Part shown: positions 1 to 8,378 of the stretch, in pieces
Numbering within the stretch: position 1 is the first letter of the stretch
How the letters are laid out: the number at the start of each line of letters is the position of its first letter
DNA from: an uncultured Bacteroides sp.
GTDB taxonomy: Bacteria; Bacteroidota; Bacteroidia; Bacteroidales; Bacteroidaceae
Assembly: GCA_947574505.1 (NCBI GenBank)
Contig: CANPJW010000018.1
Location: 1 to 49,785 of the forward strand
Reading direction: 5' to 3'
DNA length: 49,785 nt
The notes under the pieces: model-generated
Databases searched by the model: none
What the model was told of the DNA's origin: nothing
Seen by the model: only the letters and a program-made list of their open reading frames with translations
Program-made: the position numbers and the translations under genes

Positions 1-74
1 CTTTTGACTTTATTATAACTTGGAGAGAAACACGCACGAGGCCGAATGCTTACTTGCTTCCTGATAAATTTATC

Positions 75-158
75 GTTTCACTTAAGTGATGAAACCTTAT
101 CACCCTAGTGATGAGCTTGTACCACTTGGGTGATGAAACTTCATCACTTAAGTGAAAC
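75..158. repeat. Array of four 10-bp palindromes with exact 22-bp spacing
   Basis: Four decamers of the form CACNNNNGTG start at 79, 101, 123 and 145, an exact 22-bp step: CACTTAAGTG, CACCCTAGTG, CACTTGGGTG and CACTTAAGTG. The outer copies sit in a 19-bp inverted repeat (75-93 GTTTCACTTAAGTGATGAA against 140-158), so the whole block is one imperfect palindrome of about 84 bp centred near 116. It lies about 100-190 bp upstream of the promoter of the VirE-like gene. The even spacing, close to two helical turns, suggests repeated binding of one dimeric protein on one face of the DNA, or an iteron-like element. The protein that binds it is unknown. Confidence 0.85.
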
Positions 159-262
159 ACTGTACTTGTCAAGAAGAGAACACGAACTTGTCCTGATGAA
201 AACCCTTTTACATAAGGATGTTTACGCTTAGTCACTTTTCATCCCGAAACGCCGGAAATCCC

Positions 263-293
263 TTGACAAAGGCTTTTCAATGTGCTATCTTTG
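263..293 (+). promoter_or_regulatory. Bacteroides-type promoter of the VirE-like gene
   Basis: A -33 TTG (263-265) is followed after 20 bp by TATCTTTG (286-293), a full match to the Bacteroides -7 consensus TAnnTTTG. This places the transcript start just after 300 and gives a leader of roughly 25 nt before the ATG at 325. Confidence 0.7.
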
Positions 294-324
294 TGGAAAC
301 AACAACTAAAAAAACAATAAAATC

Positions 325-1581
325 ATGATGAAAGAAATGATTCGGAAGGTGATGGAATGGTGCAAGTTATGGAACGGTGAAACTGCAACGGCGAAACAGG
401 CGGACCCTTCTTCGGATAAAAGGGAAAAAGAACAGGCTGCGGATAACCGGGAGGTGCAAGACCGTCTGGAGAACTACTTGTGGAAACACTATGAGTTCCG
501 TTTCAACGTGTTGACGGAACAACCCGAATATTGCGCGAAGGGGCAAGGGACGGACACACCTTATAAGATAGTGACTCAGCGTACCTTGAACACCTTGTGC
601 CTGGAAGCGCACCGTCATCGCATCAATTGCTGGGATAAGGATGTGAGCCGCCTGCTCCATTCGGAACGCTTGGAAGACTATCACCCTTTCCTTACTTATA
701 TGGATACACTGCCCCAATGGGACGGGGTGGACCGCGTCACTCCGCTGGCGCAGCGCATCTCGAAAAAAGCCTTCTGGATAAACGGCTTCCACCGCTGGAT
801 GCTGGGAATGGCCGCCCAGTGGGCAGGACGCATGGACCGTTGCGCCAATGCAGTGGCCCCTATGTTGGTGAGCCGTATGCAGGGCAAGTGTAAATCTACT
901 TTTTGTCAGTTGTTGATGCCCGACGGGTTGAGAGATTATTACACGGACAGTTTTGAGTTGACGGGGCAGTCGGGCTGCGAACAGAAACTGGCGCAGTTCG
1001 GGCTGATTAATCTGGATGAGTACGACCGTCTTTCTCCTCAAAAACTGCCGTTGCTCAAGACACTGATGCAGATGAAGAAGTTGGATTTCCGTAAGTCGCA
1101 CCGTTCATCCTACAGTCACCTGCCCCGCATGGCTTCGTTTATAGGAACCAGTAATCATAAGGATTTGCTGACCGACCCCACGGGCAGTCGCCGTTATCTT
1201 TGTGCCGAGGTGAAAGAGAAAATAGACTGCACGCCACTGGAGCACAAGCAATTGTTTGCCCAATTGAAGGCGGAGCTGGAGGGCGGCGAGCGTTATTGGT
1301 TTTCGGCCGAAGAGGAAGCGGAACTGCAATTGCGCAACCGCGAGTTCTATGCCATGCCCGTAGAGCAGGAGGTGTTCTACCGTTGTTTTCGCCTGCCTGA
1401 GGCGGGAGAGGAGTTCAAACTCTATTCGGCCTCGGTCATTTTCACCATTTTGCAGAGCCGTTATCCTGCGGCTATGCGCGGCATGACGGTGGTGCGTTTC
1501 GGCAAGATGATGAGCGCCATGGGGGCGGAACGGATGCATACGGAGAAAGGAAATCTGTACAAGGTGGTGCTGGCGGCATAA
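325..1581 (+). CDS. VirE-like P-loop protein (virulence-associated E family)
   Basis: A 418-residue protein of the VirE type common in Bacteroides genomes. These are P-loop proteins related to the helicase part of phage and plasmid primase-helicases; the cellular role of the Bacteroides members is not established. A relaxed Walker A region is visible around residues 182-194 (SRMQGKCKSTFC): the terminal K-S-T is kept, but two of the usual glycines are replaced. A Walker B-like stretch, GLINLDEYDRL, lies at about 226-236. Residues 300-418 match the broken gene at the right end of the window. The N-terminal 45 residues are charged and low in complexity. The start is the first ATG after the promoter at 263-293; ATG 328 is also possible. 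It stands alone, with its own promoter and terminator, behind the palindrome array. Family assignment is fairly sure, function is not. Confidence 0.8.
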   Translation: MMKEMIRKVMEWCKLWNGETATAKQADPSSDKREKEQAADNREVQDRLENYLWKHYEFRFNVLTEQPEYCAKGQGTDTPYKIVTQRTLNTLCLEAHRHRINCWDKDVSRLLHSERLEDYHPFLTYMDTLPQWDGVDRVTPLAQRISKKAFWINGFHRWMLGMAAQWAGRMDRCANAVAPMLVSRMQGKCKSTFCQLLMPDGLRDYYTDSFELTGQSGCEQKLAQFGLINLDEYDRLSPQKLPLLKTLMQMKKLDFRKSHRSSYSHLPRMASFIGTSNHKDLLTDPTGSRRYLCAEVKEKIDCTPLEHKQLFAQLKAELEGGERYWFSAEEEAELQLRNREFYAMPVEQEVFYRCFRLPEAGEEFKLYSASVIFTILQSRYPAAMRGMTVVRFGKMMSAMGAERMHTEKGNLYKVVLAA

Positions 1582-1607
1582 TTCCCGTCCATCAGGCCGG
1601 CTGAAAG

Positions 1608-1655
1608 GACTGACAGGAGGCTGAAGGGGCTTCTGTCAGTCTTATTTGTTGTGTG
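1608..1655 (+). terminator. Terminator after the VirE-like gene
   Basis: GACTGACAG (1608-1616) pairs with CTGTCAGTC (1633-1641), and the GAG/CTT bases next to the loop may extend the stem. A T-rich stretch (ttatttgtt) follows. It lies 27 bp after the stop codon. Confidence 0.6.
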
Positions 1656-1759
1656 ACAGTGTGTTAACCGTGCTGAATGGACTGAAGGCGGGGTGCATGA
1701 ATGCCAAAAAACATACTATAAGAATCTTTTTAAAGAGCCGTTTTCTCAAGAATTTGTAC

Positions 1760-1767
1760 TAAGTTTG
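1760..1767 (+). promoter_or_regulatory. -7 element of fucO
   Basis: TAAGTTTG matches TAnnTTTG and would start transcription near 1775, just ahead of the ATG at 1795. No convincing -33 TTG is present at the usual distance. The element argues against the longer reading frame that opens at 1693. Confidence 0.55.
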
Positions 1768-1794
1768 CAACCAAACTACATAATTAAAAAAACT

Positions 1795-2949
1795 ATGATT
1801 AACAGATTTGTATTGAACGAAGTATCTTACTTCGGTCCGGGTGCGCGTGAAGTGCTTCCACAAGAGATTAAACGTTTGGGCTTGCATAAGGCGTTTGTTG
1901 CTACAGACAAGGACTTGATTAAGTTCGGTGTGGCTGATAAAGTGTTGAAAGTCTTGGAGAATGCAGGTATTCCTTATGAAATATTCAGTGAAATCAAACC
2001 GAATCCTACCGTAAGCAATGTAAAGGCGGGAGTTGAAGCTTTTGCAAAATCAGGAGCGGACTTTATTCTGGCTATCGGCGGCGGTTCGTCTATCGATACT
2101 TCGAAAGCGATTGGTATCATCACTAATAATCCAGACTTCAGTGATGTGGTGTCACTGGAAGGTGTGGCTCCTACAAGGAAAAAGTCAGTGCCTATCATTG
2201 CACTGCCCACTACCGCCGGTACTGCCGCCGAGGTGACTATCAACTATGTCATCACGGATGAGGAAAACCATAAGAAGATGGTTTGTGTAGACCCGAACGA
2301 TATTCCCGCCATCGCTATTGTGGATGCGGAACTGATGTACACTCTGCCTAAAGGGCTGACTGCTTCTACCGGTTTGGACGCACTGACCCACGCCATCGAA
2401 GGGTTGATAACCAAAGGCGCTTGGGAAATGAGCGATATGTTCGAGATCAAGGCGATCGAAATGATTGCCCGTTATCTGGAAACCGCTGTCTTCGAGCCTA
2501 CCAATGCGGAAGCCCGTAACGGTATGGCCGTGGCACAGTACATTGCAGGTATGGCGTTCTCTAATGTAGGCTTGGGCGTGGTTCACGGTATGGCTCATCC
2601 GTTGGGAGCTATCTTCGATATTCCTCACGGTGTGGCTAATGCACTGTTGCTGCCTGTCATCATGGAGTTCAATGCTCCGGCTGCTTTGTCCAAATATGTA
2701 GATATCGCCAAGGCAATGAATGTGTACAAGGATGGCATGAGCCGGGAAGAGGCTGCGAAGGCTGCTGTTGAGGCGGTGAAGGCATTGTCTGTCAAGGTGG
2801 GTATCCCTCAGCATTTGTCTGAACTGGGTATTAAGGAAGAAGACTTGCCCCGTCTGGCCGCTTCGGCTATTGCCGATGTGTGTACGCCGGGCAATCCTCG
2901 TGAAGTGACGGAAGAAATTATTCTGGAACTTTACAAGAAGGCTTTCTAA
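1795..2949 (+). CDS. fucO: Lactaldehyde reductase (iron-containing alcohol dehydrogenase)
   Basis: A 384-residue group III alcohol dehydrogenase very close in length to E. coli FucO (382-383 residues). FucO reduces L-lactaldehyde, made from fucose and rhamnose, to 1,2-propanediol with NADH in the cytoplasm. Seen in the sequence: the nucleotide-binding GGGSSID at 95-101, and metal ligands Asp195, His199 (GLDALTHAIEG), His264 (HGMAHPLGA) and His278 (IPHG), in the same order as in FucO. The frame is open upstream to 1693, but the -7 element at 1760 and the family N-terminus (MINRFVLNEVSYFG) support ATG 1795. It is monocistronic. No other fucose catabolic gene is adjacent, although a GH95 fucosidase lies about 26 kb away. 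Related diol dehydrogenases are hard to separate from FucO by sequence, so substrate is less sure than family. Confidence 0.9.
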   Translation: MINRFVLNEVSYFGPGAREVLPQEIKRLGLHKAFVATDKDLIKFGVADKVLKVLENAGIPYEIFSEIKPNPTVSNVKAGVEAFAKSGADFILAIGGGSSIDTSKAIGIITNNPDFSDVVSLEGVAPTRKKSVPIIALPTTAGTAAEVTINYVITDEENHKKMVCVDPNDIPAIAIVDAELMYTLPKGLTASTGLDALTHAIEGLITKGAWEMSDMFEIKAIEMIARYLETAVFEPTNAEARNGMAVAQYIAGMAFSNVGLGVVHGMAHPLGAIFDIPHGVANALLLPVIMEFNAPAALSKYVDIAKAMNVYKDGMSREEAAKAAVEAVKALSVKVGIPQHLSELGIKEEDLPRLAASAIADVCTPGNPREVTEEIILELYKKAF

Positions 2950-2980
2950 GCGTAATTCTTTTGTAATAAAAGCATAGGTG

Positions 2981-3018
2981 GTGTGTGGATGTGCAGGGCA
3001 TATCCACACACTTTTTTT
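2981..3018 (+). terminator. Intrinsic terminator of fucO
   Basis: A perfect 10-bp stem, GTGTGTGGAT (2981-2990) with ATCCACACAC (3002-3011), has an 11-nt loop and is followed by seven T residues (3012-3018). Confidence 0.9.
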
Positions 3019-3066
3019 ATCTCCTTTCTGTTTTTTGAATTGTTATGTGAGTTTCATCTTTTTGTA

Positions 3067-3097
3067 TTTGGATTGAAATGTGCAGTTCGTTTCTTTG
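3067..3097 (+). promoter_or_regulatory. Promoter of the SusC/SusD-phosphatase locus
   Basis: TTTG (3067-3070) is followed after 19 bp by TTTCTTTG (3090-3097), one mismatch from TAnnTTTG. It predicts a start near 3105 and a short leader to the ATG at 3124. No second promoter is obvious before susC at 3711. Confidence 0.5.
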
Positions 3098-3123
3098 CGG
3101 CAGAAAACAATAAACTTAAAGTT

Positions 3124-3672
3124 ATGAAAAAGAAGTTCATTTTAACCGTTGCTTTTTTGAGTATCAGTTTGTTTGCCCAACAGATGTGGGCTATGCCGTT
3201 TTATCCGGTACGTGATAAAAAAGAGAATGTGAAAACGGATGCATCTTCGGCTAAGGTGGAAACATGGGAGTTTTACTCTACTGTTGAAACCCCTTCTTCC
3301 GAAGAGCTGGCTGCATTGGTTTCTAATCATAAATTAGGTAAGAAGGTAGCCTTCCTGTATGATTCATTTAAAGATACTTATGTGGTGAAGGAAGAGGTGG
3401 TACCCGGAGATCCGACGCGTCGTACGGTGATTCGTAAGCCGGAAATCTACAATGCAGTACGTACCATTGAAAAAGAACTGAACCGTCAGGTAAGGAAAGA
3501 CCTGCTGCCGCAGGATAAGGCGGAGCAGGAGTTTACAGGGGTGCTGAAAGTGGCGTTGGCCGCTATCGACTCGGATACGGAGTCTTTTGAGACTGCTTTA
3601 CAAGAGAATAAAAAGGACGTATCTCATTTGTTGGGTGTATTCCGCCGTGTCAGCCTTAAAAGTATCTATTGA
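3124..3672 (+). CDS. Secreted protein of unknown function
   Basis: 182 residues from ATG 3124; the frame is open back to 2983, but that would run through the fucO terminator and the promoter. The N-terminus is a clear signal peptide with cleavage expected near residue 23 (FAQQMWAMP). There is no lipobox Cys, so a periplasmic or secreted soluble protein is expected. The rest is charged and helix-rich, with no motif I recognise. Its last third (TIEKELNRQVRKDLLPQDKA) looks like amphipathic helix. It sits 38 bp ahead of a susC gene and is probably co-transcribed with it, which suggests a helper role in that uptake locus. No function can be given. Confidence 0.75.
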   Translation: MKKKFILTVAFLSISLFAQQMWAMPFYPVRDKKENVKTDASSAKVETWEFYSTVETPSSEELAALVSNHKLGKKVAFLYDSFKDTYVVKEEVVPGDPTRRTVIRKPEIYNAVRTIEKELNRQVRKDLLPQDKAEQEFTGVLKVALAAIDSDTESFETALQENKKDVSHLLGVFRRVSLKSIY

Positions 3673-3710
3673 ATTCTTTCTTTTCAGGATAAACTAACAA
3701 TTATATATAA

Positions 3711-6700
3711 ATGAAAACTAAACAGTGCTTGGTCATTGTTATGACCTTGCTATGCCTTTGCGTGAAGGCGCAGAATCTCAGAGTGACCGGTGTGGTGCGG
3801 GATAAGTCGGATGTGATTATCGGTGCCAGCGTAATGGTTAAAAACTCAACAGTGGGTACGGTGACAGATATGGATGGGCGTTATTCAGTGGAAGTGCCCG
3901 CCAATGGTGTATTGATTTTTTCTTATATCGGATATACTCCGGTAGAGAAACAAGTAGATGGACAAACGGTGATTAACGTGACGATGAATGACGATGTGCA
4001 GGCCATTGACGAAGTAGTGGTAACTGCTATCGGTATCAAGCAGCAGAAAAAGAAGTTGGGATATACTACCCAACAAGTCAATACCGAGGCTTTAGACCAG
4101 CCGGGTACGGTGAATGTTGGTAATGCCTTGTCGGGTCAGGTAGCCGGTTTGACGGTAAATAATCCTACCGGTATTTTTCAGGCTCCTTCGTTTTCCTTAC
4201 GTGGAAAGACTCCGTTGATGGTGATTGACGGTGTGCCTGTGGAGTCGGATCTTTTTGACGTATCTCCCGAAAATATAGAAAGTATTAATGTTTTGAAGGG
4301 AACTGCCGCCGCTGCTTTGTATGGTTCGCGGGGTAAAGACGGTGCTATTTTGATTACTACCAAACTGGCGAAAGAGGATGGATTGACTGTTACGGCCGGA
4401 TTGTCCAGTATGGTTTCTGCCGGATTTACGGTCTTTCCTGAAACTCAGACAGAGTTTGGTTCGGGCTCTAATGGTCAGTATGCCTTTTGGGATGGAGCAG
4501 ATGGTGGTATCTCGGATGGAGACATGACCTGGGGACCTCGTTTTGCCGGGCAGAAAATAGCACAGTGGAATAGTCCTATCCGTAATAAAGAAACAGGAGA
4601 AACGATTCCTTGGTGGGGGGATGTTTCCGGTACGATTTATGATGACCAGTCTAAGTACGAACGGGTGCCCATCGCATGGGAACCTCATGATAACCTGAGG
4701 GACTTTTTACGTACCGGAATTATTACAAAAGCGACTTTTTCAGTGGCAAGCAAAAGTAAAAAAGCTAACTATAATTTTAACGGTGATTTCTCCAATCAGC
4801 GCGGACAGGTTCCCAATACTTCGGTTTATACGGGGGGATTGAACTTTAACAGTATGTATAACCTTAGTAACTCGGTTACTTTATCAGCCAATCTTTCTTA
4901 TAACAAGGTATATTCTCCCAATTATCCACGTTATGGATATGGACCGAAAAATCATATGTATACCATTTTGTTATGGATGGGAAATGATGTAAATGGAAAG
5001 GAGTTGGCCGAGCATTATTATCGTCCGGACTCTGAAGGTACACGTCAGGCCAACTACAACTATGCGTGGTATAATAATCCTTACTTTGCTGCCAATGAAC
5101 TGACGCAAAAGCATGACCGTAATACAATGAATGGACAACTGAAACTGAACTGGGATGTAATACCGGGGCTGAGTTTGCAAGGACGGGCTGCGGGACGTTT
5201 GGAAAGCACATTTGAAGATATGTCTGTTCCTAAGTCTTATATGAACTATGGTGATTCGCGGAATGGCGACTACAAAACGTGGAATACTGATCAGCTGGAC
5301 ATCAATGCGGATTTTCTTGCTACTTACACACGTGCTTTCAGCAGGAATTTTACGTTGACTGTCAATGCCGGTACTTCACTGTATTACCGTCAGATTCGGA
5401 AGCAAAGCCAGTCTACAGACGGACTGATCGTGGCGAAAGTATACAATTTGGGTAATAGCCTGAATCCTGTAAGCGCTACCAACTCGATGAACGAAAAAGC
5501 TATCGAGAGTGTTTATGGTTCTGTGAATGTAGATTTGTTTGAGTCTTTGTTTCTTACATTTACCGGGCGTAATGACTGGTCTTCTACTTTGGCAAAAGGG
5601 AATAACTCCTATTTCTATCCTTCTGTGTCATTAAGTACATTGGTTAATGAATATGTGAAACTGCCTTCATGGATGGATTATCTGAAAGTAAATGGTGCAT
5701 GGGCGCAAGTTTCCAGTGACCTTGATCCTTATTCTTTGTATGCTACTTATTCCAATGGCACACTGTATGGCAGTATTCCGTCCGTGACTTATCCGGGTAC
5801 GTTACTCAATGCGAATATATTGCCGCAAAAAACAACCTCGTATGAGGTGGGGGTTTCTACTTCGTTTTTGCATAATCGCATTGGAATTGATCTGACCTAC
5901 TATCATATGCTGGATGAGAACAGTATTATAGAACTGCCCATATCATCTGCCTCGGCATTTACCAAACGTTATGTGAATGGTAACGAATACACAACAAACG
6001 GTTTCGAGCTGATTGTTTCCGCCACTCCGGTAAAAAACAAAAACTTTACCTGGAATGTAGCTACCAATTGGAGTAGTAATATTCGTAAGCTGACCGGGAT
6101 TTATGGAGACCAGGAGAAGTTCGGCGATTTGAAAAAAGGTGACCGGGCTGATGCTATGTATGCTACCGAGTGGGAAAAGACACCGGATGGCCGGTTGATA
6201 TTGGATGCGAATACGGGTTTGCCCACTCAGAGCGCTTTTAAGACCAAAGTAGGAAACCAGTCTCCTGATGTTCGTTTCGGATTGCAGAATACTTTCAAGA
6301 TAAAGGATTTTACTGTCAATATAGATATGGACGGAGCTATCGGAGGAACGTTGATATCTACTACCACGCAGAAAATGTGGTGGGGAGGAAAGCATCCCAA
6401 ATCTACCATGTATCGTCAGGAAGAATATGATAATGGTGGCAAGCCTGTTTATGTGCCCGAAGGTGTCAATATAGTAAGCGGTGAGGTGACTTATGACGTG
6501 AATGGGAATATTGTTTCCGATACCCGTGTCTATAAAAAGAATGAAACAGCGGTAAACATACAGACTTGGGCCCAGAATTATCCTTATCGTGCCGTGGTGC
6601 GTACAGAAGAAAGCGAGTTGTTTGCTAATACGTTCAGCCGTTCTTTCCTAAAACTGAGACGTGTTGCAGTGACGTATGATTTGACTAAGTTCATTCAGTC

Positions 6701-6857
6701 ACAGTTTATAAAAGGGCTGGATGTCACAGTGTTTGGAAACAATCTGGCCGTGCTGAAAAAGACTCCTTATTTGGATCCGGACTTTGGTGCCAGTGATGGA
6801 GATTTGCAGGATCCGTCGGCCCGTTATGTAGGAGTGAGTGCTAACATTAAATTTTAA
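3711..6857 (+). CDS. SusC-like TonB-dependent outer membrane receptor
   Basis: 1048 residues, the normal length for SusC/RagA transporters, which import nutrients across the outer membrane using TonB energy together with a SusD lipoprotein lid. In order: signal peptide (about 1-20), carboxypeptidase-regulatory-like domain (about 23-95), a TonB-box-like EVVVTAIG (101-108), plug domain (about 115-225, with the family motif INVLKGTAAAALYGSRG), then the beta-barrel ending in a typical C-terminal aromatic residue (NIKF). There is no extra N-terminal signalling domain, so it is not an obvious anti-sigma partner. susD follows after 14 bp. The neighbouring phosphoesterase suggests a phosphorylated ligand, but the substrate is not readable from the receptor itself. 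Confidence 0.95.
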   Translation: MKTKQCLVIVMTLLCLCVKAQNLRVTGVVRDKSDVIIGASVMVKNSTVGTVTDMDGRYSVEVPANGVLIFSYIGYTPVEKQVDGQTVINVTMNDDVQAIDEVVVTAIGIKQQKKKLGYTTQQVNTEALDQPGTVNVGNALSGQVAGLTVNNPTGIFQAPSFSLRGKTPLMVIDGVPVESDLFDVSPENIESINVLKGTAAAALYGSRGKDGAILITTKLAKEDGLTVTAGLSSMVSAGFTVFPETQTEFGSGSNGQYAFWDGADGGISDGDMTWGPRFAGQKIAQWNSPIRNKETGETIPWWGDVSGTIYDDQSKYERVPIAWEPHDNLRDFLRTGIITKATFSVASKSKKANYNFNGDFSNQRGQVPNTSVYTGGLNFNSMYNLSNSVTLSANLSYNKVYSPNYPRYGYGPKNHMYTILLWMGNDVNGKELAEHYYRPDSEGTRQANYNYAWYNNPYFAANELTQKHDRNTMNGQLKLNWDVIPGLSLQGRAAGRLESTFEDMSVPKSYMNYGDSRNGDYKTWNTDQLDINADFLATYTRAFSRNFTLTVNAGTSLYYRQIRKQSQSTDGLIVAKVYNLGNSLNPVSATNSMNEKAIESVYGSVNVDLFESLFLTFTGRNDWSSTLAKGNNSYFYPSVSLSTLVNEYVKLPSWMDYLKVNGAWAQVSSDLDPYSLYATYSNGTLYGSIPSVTYPGTLLNANILPQKTTSYEVGVSTSFLHNRIGIDLTYYHMLDENSIIELPISSASAFTKRYVNGNEYTTNGFELIVSATPVKNKNFTWNVATNWSSNIRKLTGIYGDQEKFGDLKKGDRADAMYATEWEKTPDGRLILDANTGLPTQSAFKTKVGNQSPDVRFGLQNTFKIKDFTVNIDMDGAIGGTLISTTTQKMWWGGKHPKSTMYRQEEYDNGGKPVYVPEGVNIVSGEVTYDVNGNIVSDTRVYKKNETAVNIQTWAQNYPYRAVVRTEESELFANTFSRSFLKLRRVAVTYDLTKFIQSQFIKGLDVTVFGNNLAVLKKTPYLDPDFGASDGDLQDPSARYVGVSANIKF

Positions 6858-6871
6858 CGTTTATTCAAAAT

Positions 6872-8356
6872 ATGATGAAGAAGTATATCAAATACATGGC
6901 ATCTCTTCTTGCCGTATCCTTTGCAATGAGTGCTTGCATTGATTTGGAAGAGATGAATGTGGATCCTAATAATGCCACTACTACCAATCCTTCCCTGTTG
7001 TTGACCGGAGTTGCTTATAGTGCTTTCAATCAAACCAGTTCGGATGCTTGCCATGCAGCCAAGATGCTGATTCTGACTTCGGGAGAAAGCAAGTATCAGG
7101 TTTATAAATGGACGCGTGGGGATTTTGATTATTATAGCAATTTGCGTGATGTGACCAAAATGTCAGAAGAGGCCGGAGAAGGAAGTGCTTATCAGGCTTT
7201 GGCTCATTTCTTCCGTGCCAATTATTTCTATCAGTTGACTCTGGACTTTGGAAGTATTCCCTATACGGATGCGCTTAAGGCAGAAACAGATGCGAATTAC
7301 CAGCCGGCATACGATTCGCAGGAAGTTGTGCTGGCCGGCATTTTGAAGGAACTGGAAGAGGCCGATAAAATGCTTGAAGGCAGTGATGAGATTATTTCGG
7401 GAGATATTATCTACAATGGCAACTTGGTTAATTGGAGAAAATTGATTAATGCTTACCGCTTACGTATTTTGATGTCTTTGTCGGGAAAAGAGAAGGTAGG
7501 TGATATAGATGTTAAATCGGAGTTTTCAAAGATTGTAGCCGACGGACCTTTAATGGAAAGCTTGTCGGATAACGGGCAGTTGATCTATCTTGACCAGCAG
7601 GATAACCGTTATCCGTATTTTAATGACAGCGATTTCGGTTCGGGGCGTTTTATGGATTCCACTTATATTGCTGCATTGGCTACACGGCAGGATCCGCGTT
7701 TATTTGCTGTTGCCACGCAAACTCCGAATGCTGAAAAAGCCGGAAAAGCGATTAATGATTTCAGCTCTTATGACGGGGGTGATCCGGCTGTTCCTTATAG
7801 TTTGGTTAATGATAAGGCGGTGGCTGGAAACTGTTCCAAGCCTGCTCCCCGTTATTACCAGACTCCGACCAATGAGCCTATGGTCTTGTTAGGTTACGTT
7901 GAACAGCAGCTTATATTGGCTGAGGCTGTAGTAAGAGGATGGATTCAGGGAGATGACAAGATTTATTATGAATCGGCCGTCAAGGCGTCTTTTGAGTTTT
8001 ATCAGAAATATGCTGTGTCGGTAGCTGATTATCTCACTCAGGATGCAGCGGCAGAATACCTTCGAAATGACAAGGTGGCTTATTCCTCTTCCCTTTCTAC
8101 TGATGAGAAGATAGAGCGTATTATTATGCAAAAGTATTTGCCGACATTTTTGCAGGGAAGTGTATGGCTACCCTACTATGAGGCGCTTCGTACGGGGTAT
8201 CCCGATTTCCGCCGTGCCGCAGGAGTTAGTCTGCCTTATCGCTGGATGTATCCGCAGGATGAATATAATAACAATGCCACTCATGTGGAGGCTGCTTTGA
8301 ATGAGCAGTTTGGTGGAAGTGATAAAACCTCGGATAAGCCTTGGTGGTTGCAGTAA
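6872..8356 (+). CDS. SusD-like surface lipoprotein (SusD/RagB superfamily)
   Basis: 494 residues, the partner of the preceding SusC. The signal peptide ends in a lipobox with Cys22 (MSAC), followed by acidic residues (IDLEE) typical of surface-exported Bacteroides lipoproteins. The N-terminal pattern, NVDPNNATTTNPSLLLTGV at about 31-49, is characteristic of the SusD-like group in which this asparagine/proline-rich segment precedes the first helix. The body has the helical, aromatic-rich TPR-like character of the family. It would sit over the SusC barrel and capture ligand. ATG 6872 and 6875 are equivalent candidates. The gene lies between susC and the phosphoesterase gene with short gaps (14 and 22 bp), consistent with one operon. 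Confidence 0.92.
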   Translation: MMKKYIKYMASLLAVSFAMSACIDLEEMNVDPNNATTTNPSLLLTGVAYSAFNQTSSDACHAAKMLILTSGESKYQVYKWTRGDFDYYSNLRDVTKMSEEAGEGSAYQALAHFFRANYFYQLTLDFGSIPYTDALKAETDANYQPAYDSQEVVLAGILKELEEADKMLEGSDEIISGDIIYNGNLVNWRKLINAYRLRILMSLSGKEKVGDIDVKSEFSKIVADGPLMESLSDNGQLIYLDQQDNRYPYFNDSDFGSGRFMDSTYIAALATRQDPRLFAVATQTPNAEKAGKAINDFSSYDGGDPAVPYSLVNDKAVAGNCSKPAPRYYQTPTNEPMVLLGYVEQQLILAEAVVRGWIQGDDKIYYESAVKASFEFYQKYAVSVADYLTQDAAAEYLRNDKVAYSSSLSTDEKIERIIMQKYLPTFLQGSVWLPYYEALRTGYPDFRRAAGVSLPYRWMYPQDEYNNNATHVEAALNEQFGGSDKTSDKPWWLQ

Positions 8357-8378
8357 TCAGTTTAAATAAATTTTTAGG

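Noticed and set aside
50..235. 61-codon minus-strand frame across the palindrome array
   Set aside because: It is produced by the repeat block itself, has no promoter or recognisable protein features, and reads as chance.
367..1101. Long minus-strand frame of 244 codons inside the VirE-like gene
   Set aside because: A shadow of the plus-strand coding sequence, with no family features.
1693..1794. N-terminal extension of fucO
   Set aside because: It crosses the -7 element at 1760 and does not match the family N-terminus; ATG 1795 is preferred.
2983..3123. N-terminal extension of the secreted 182-residue protein
   Set aside because: It would start inside the fucO terminator and place the signal peptide internally.
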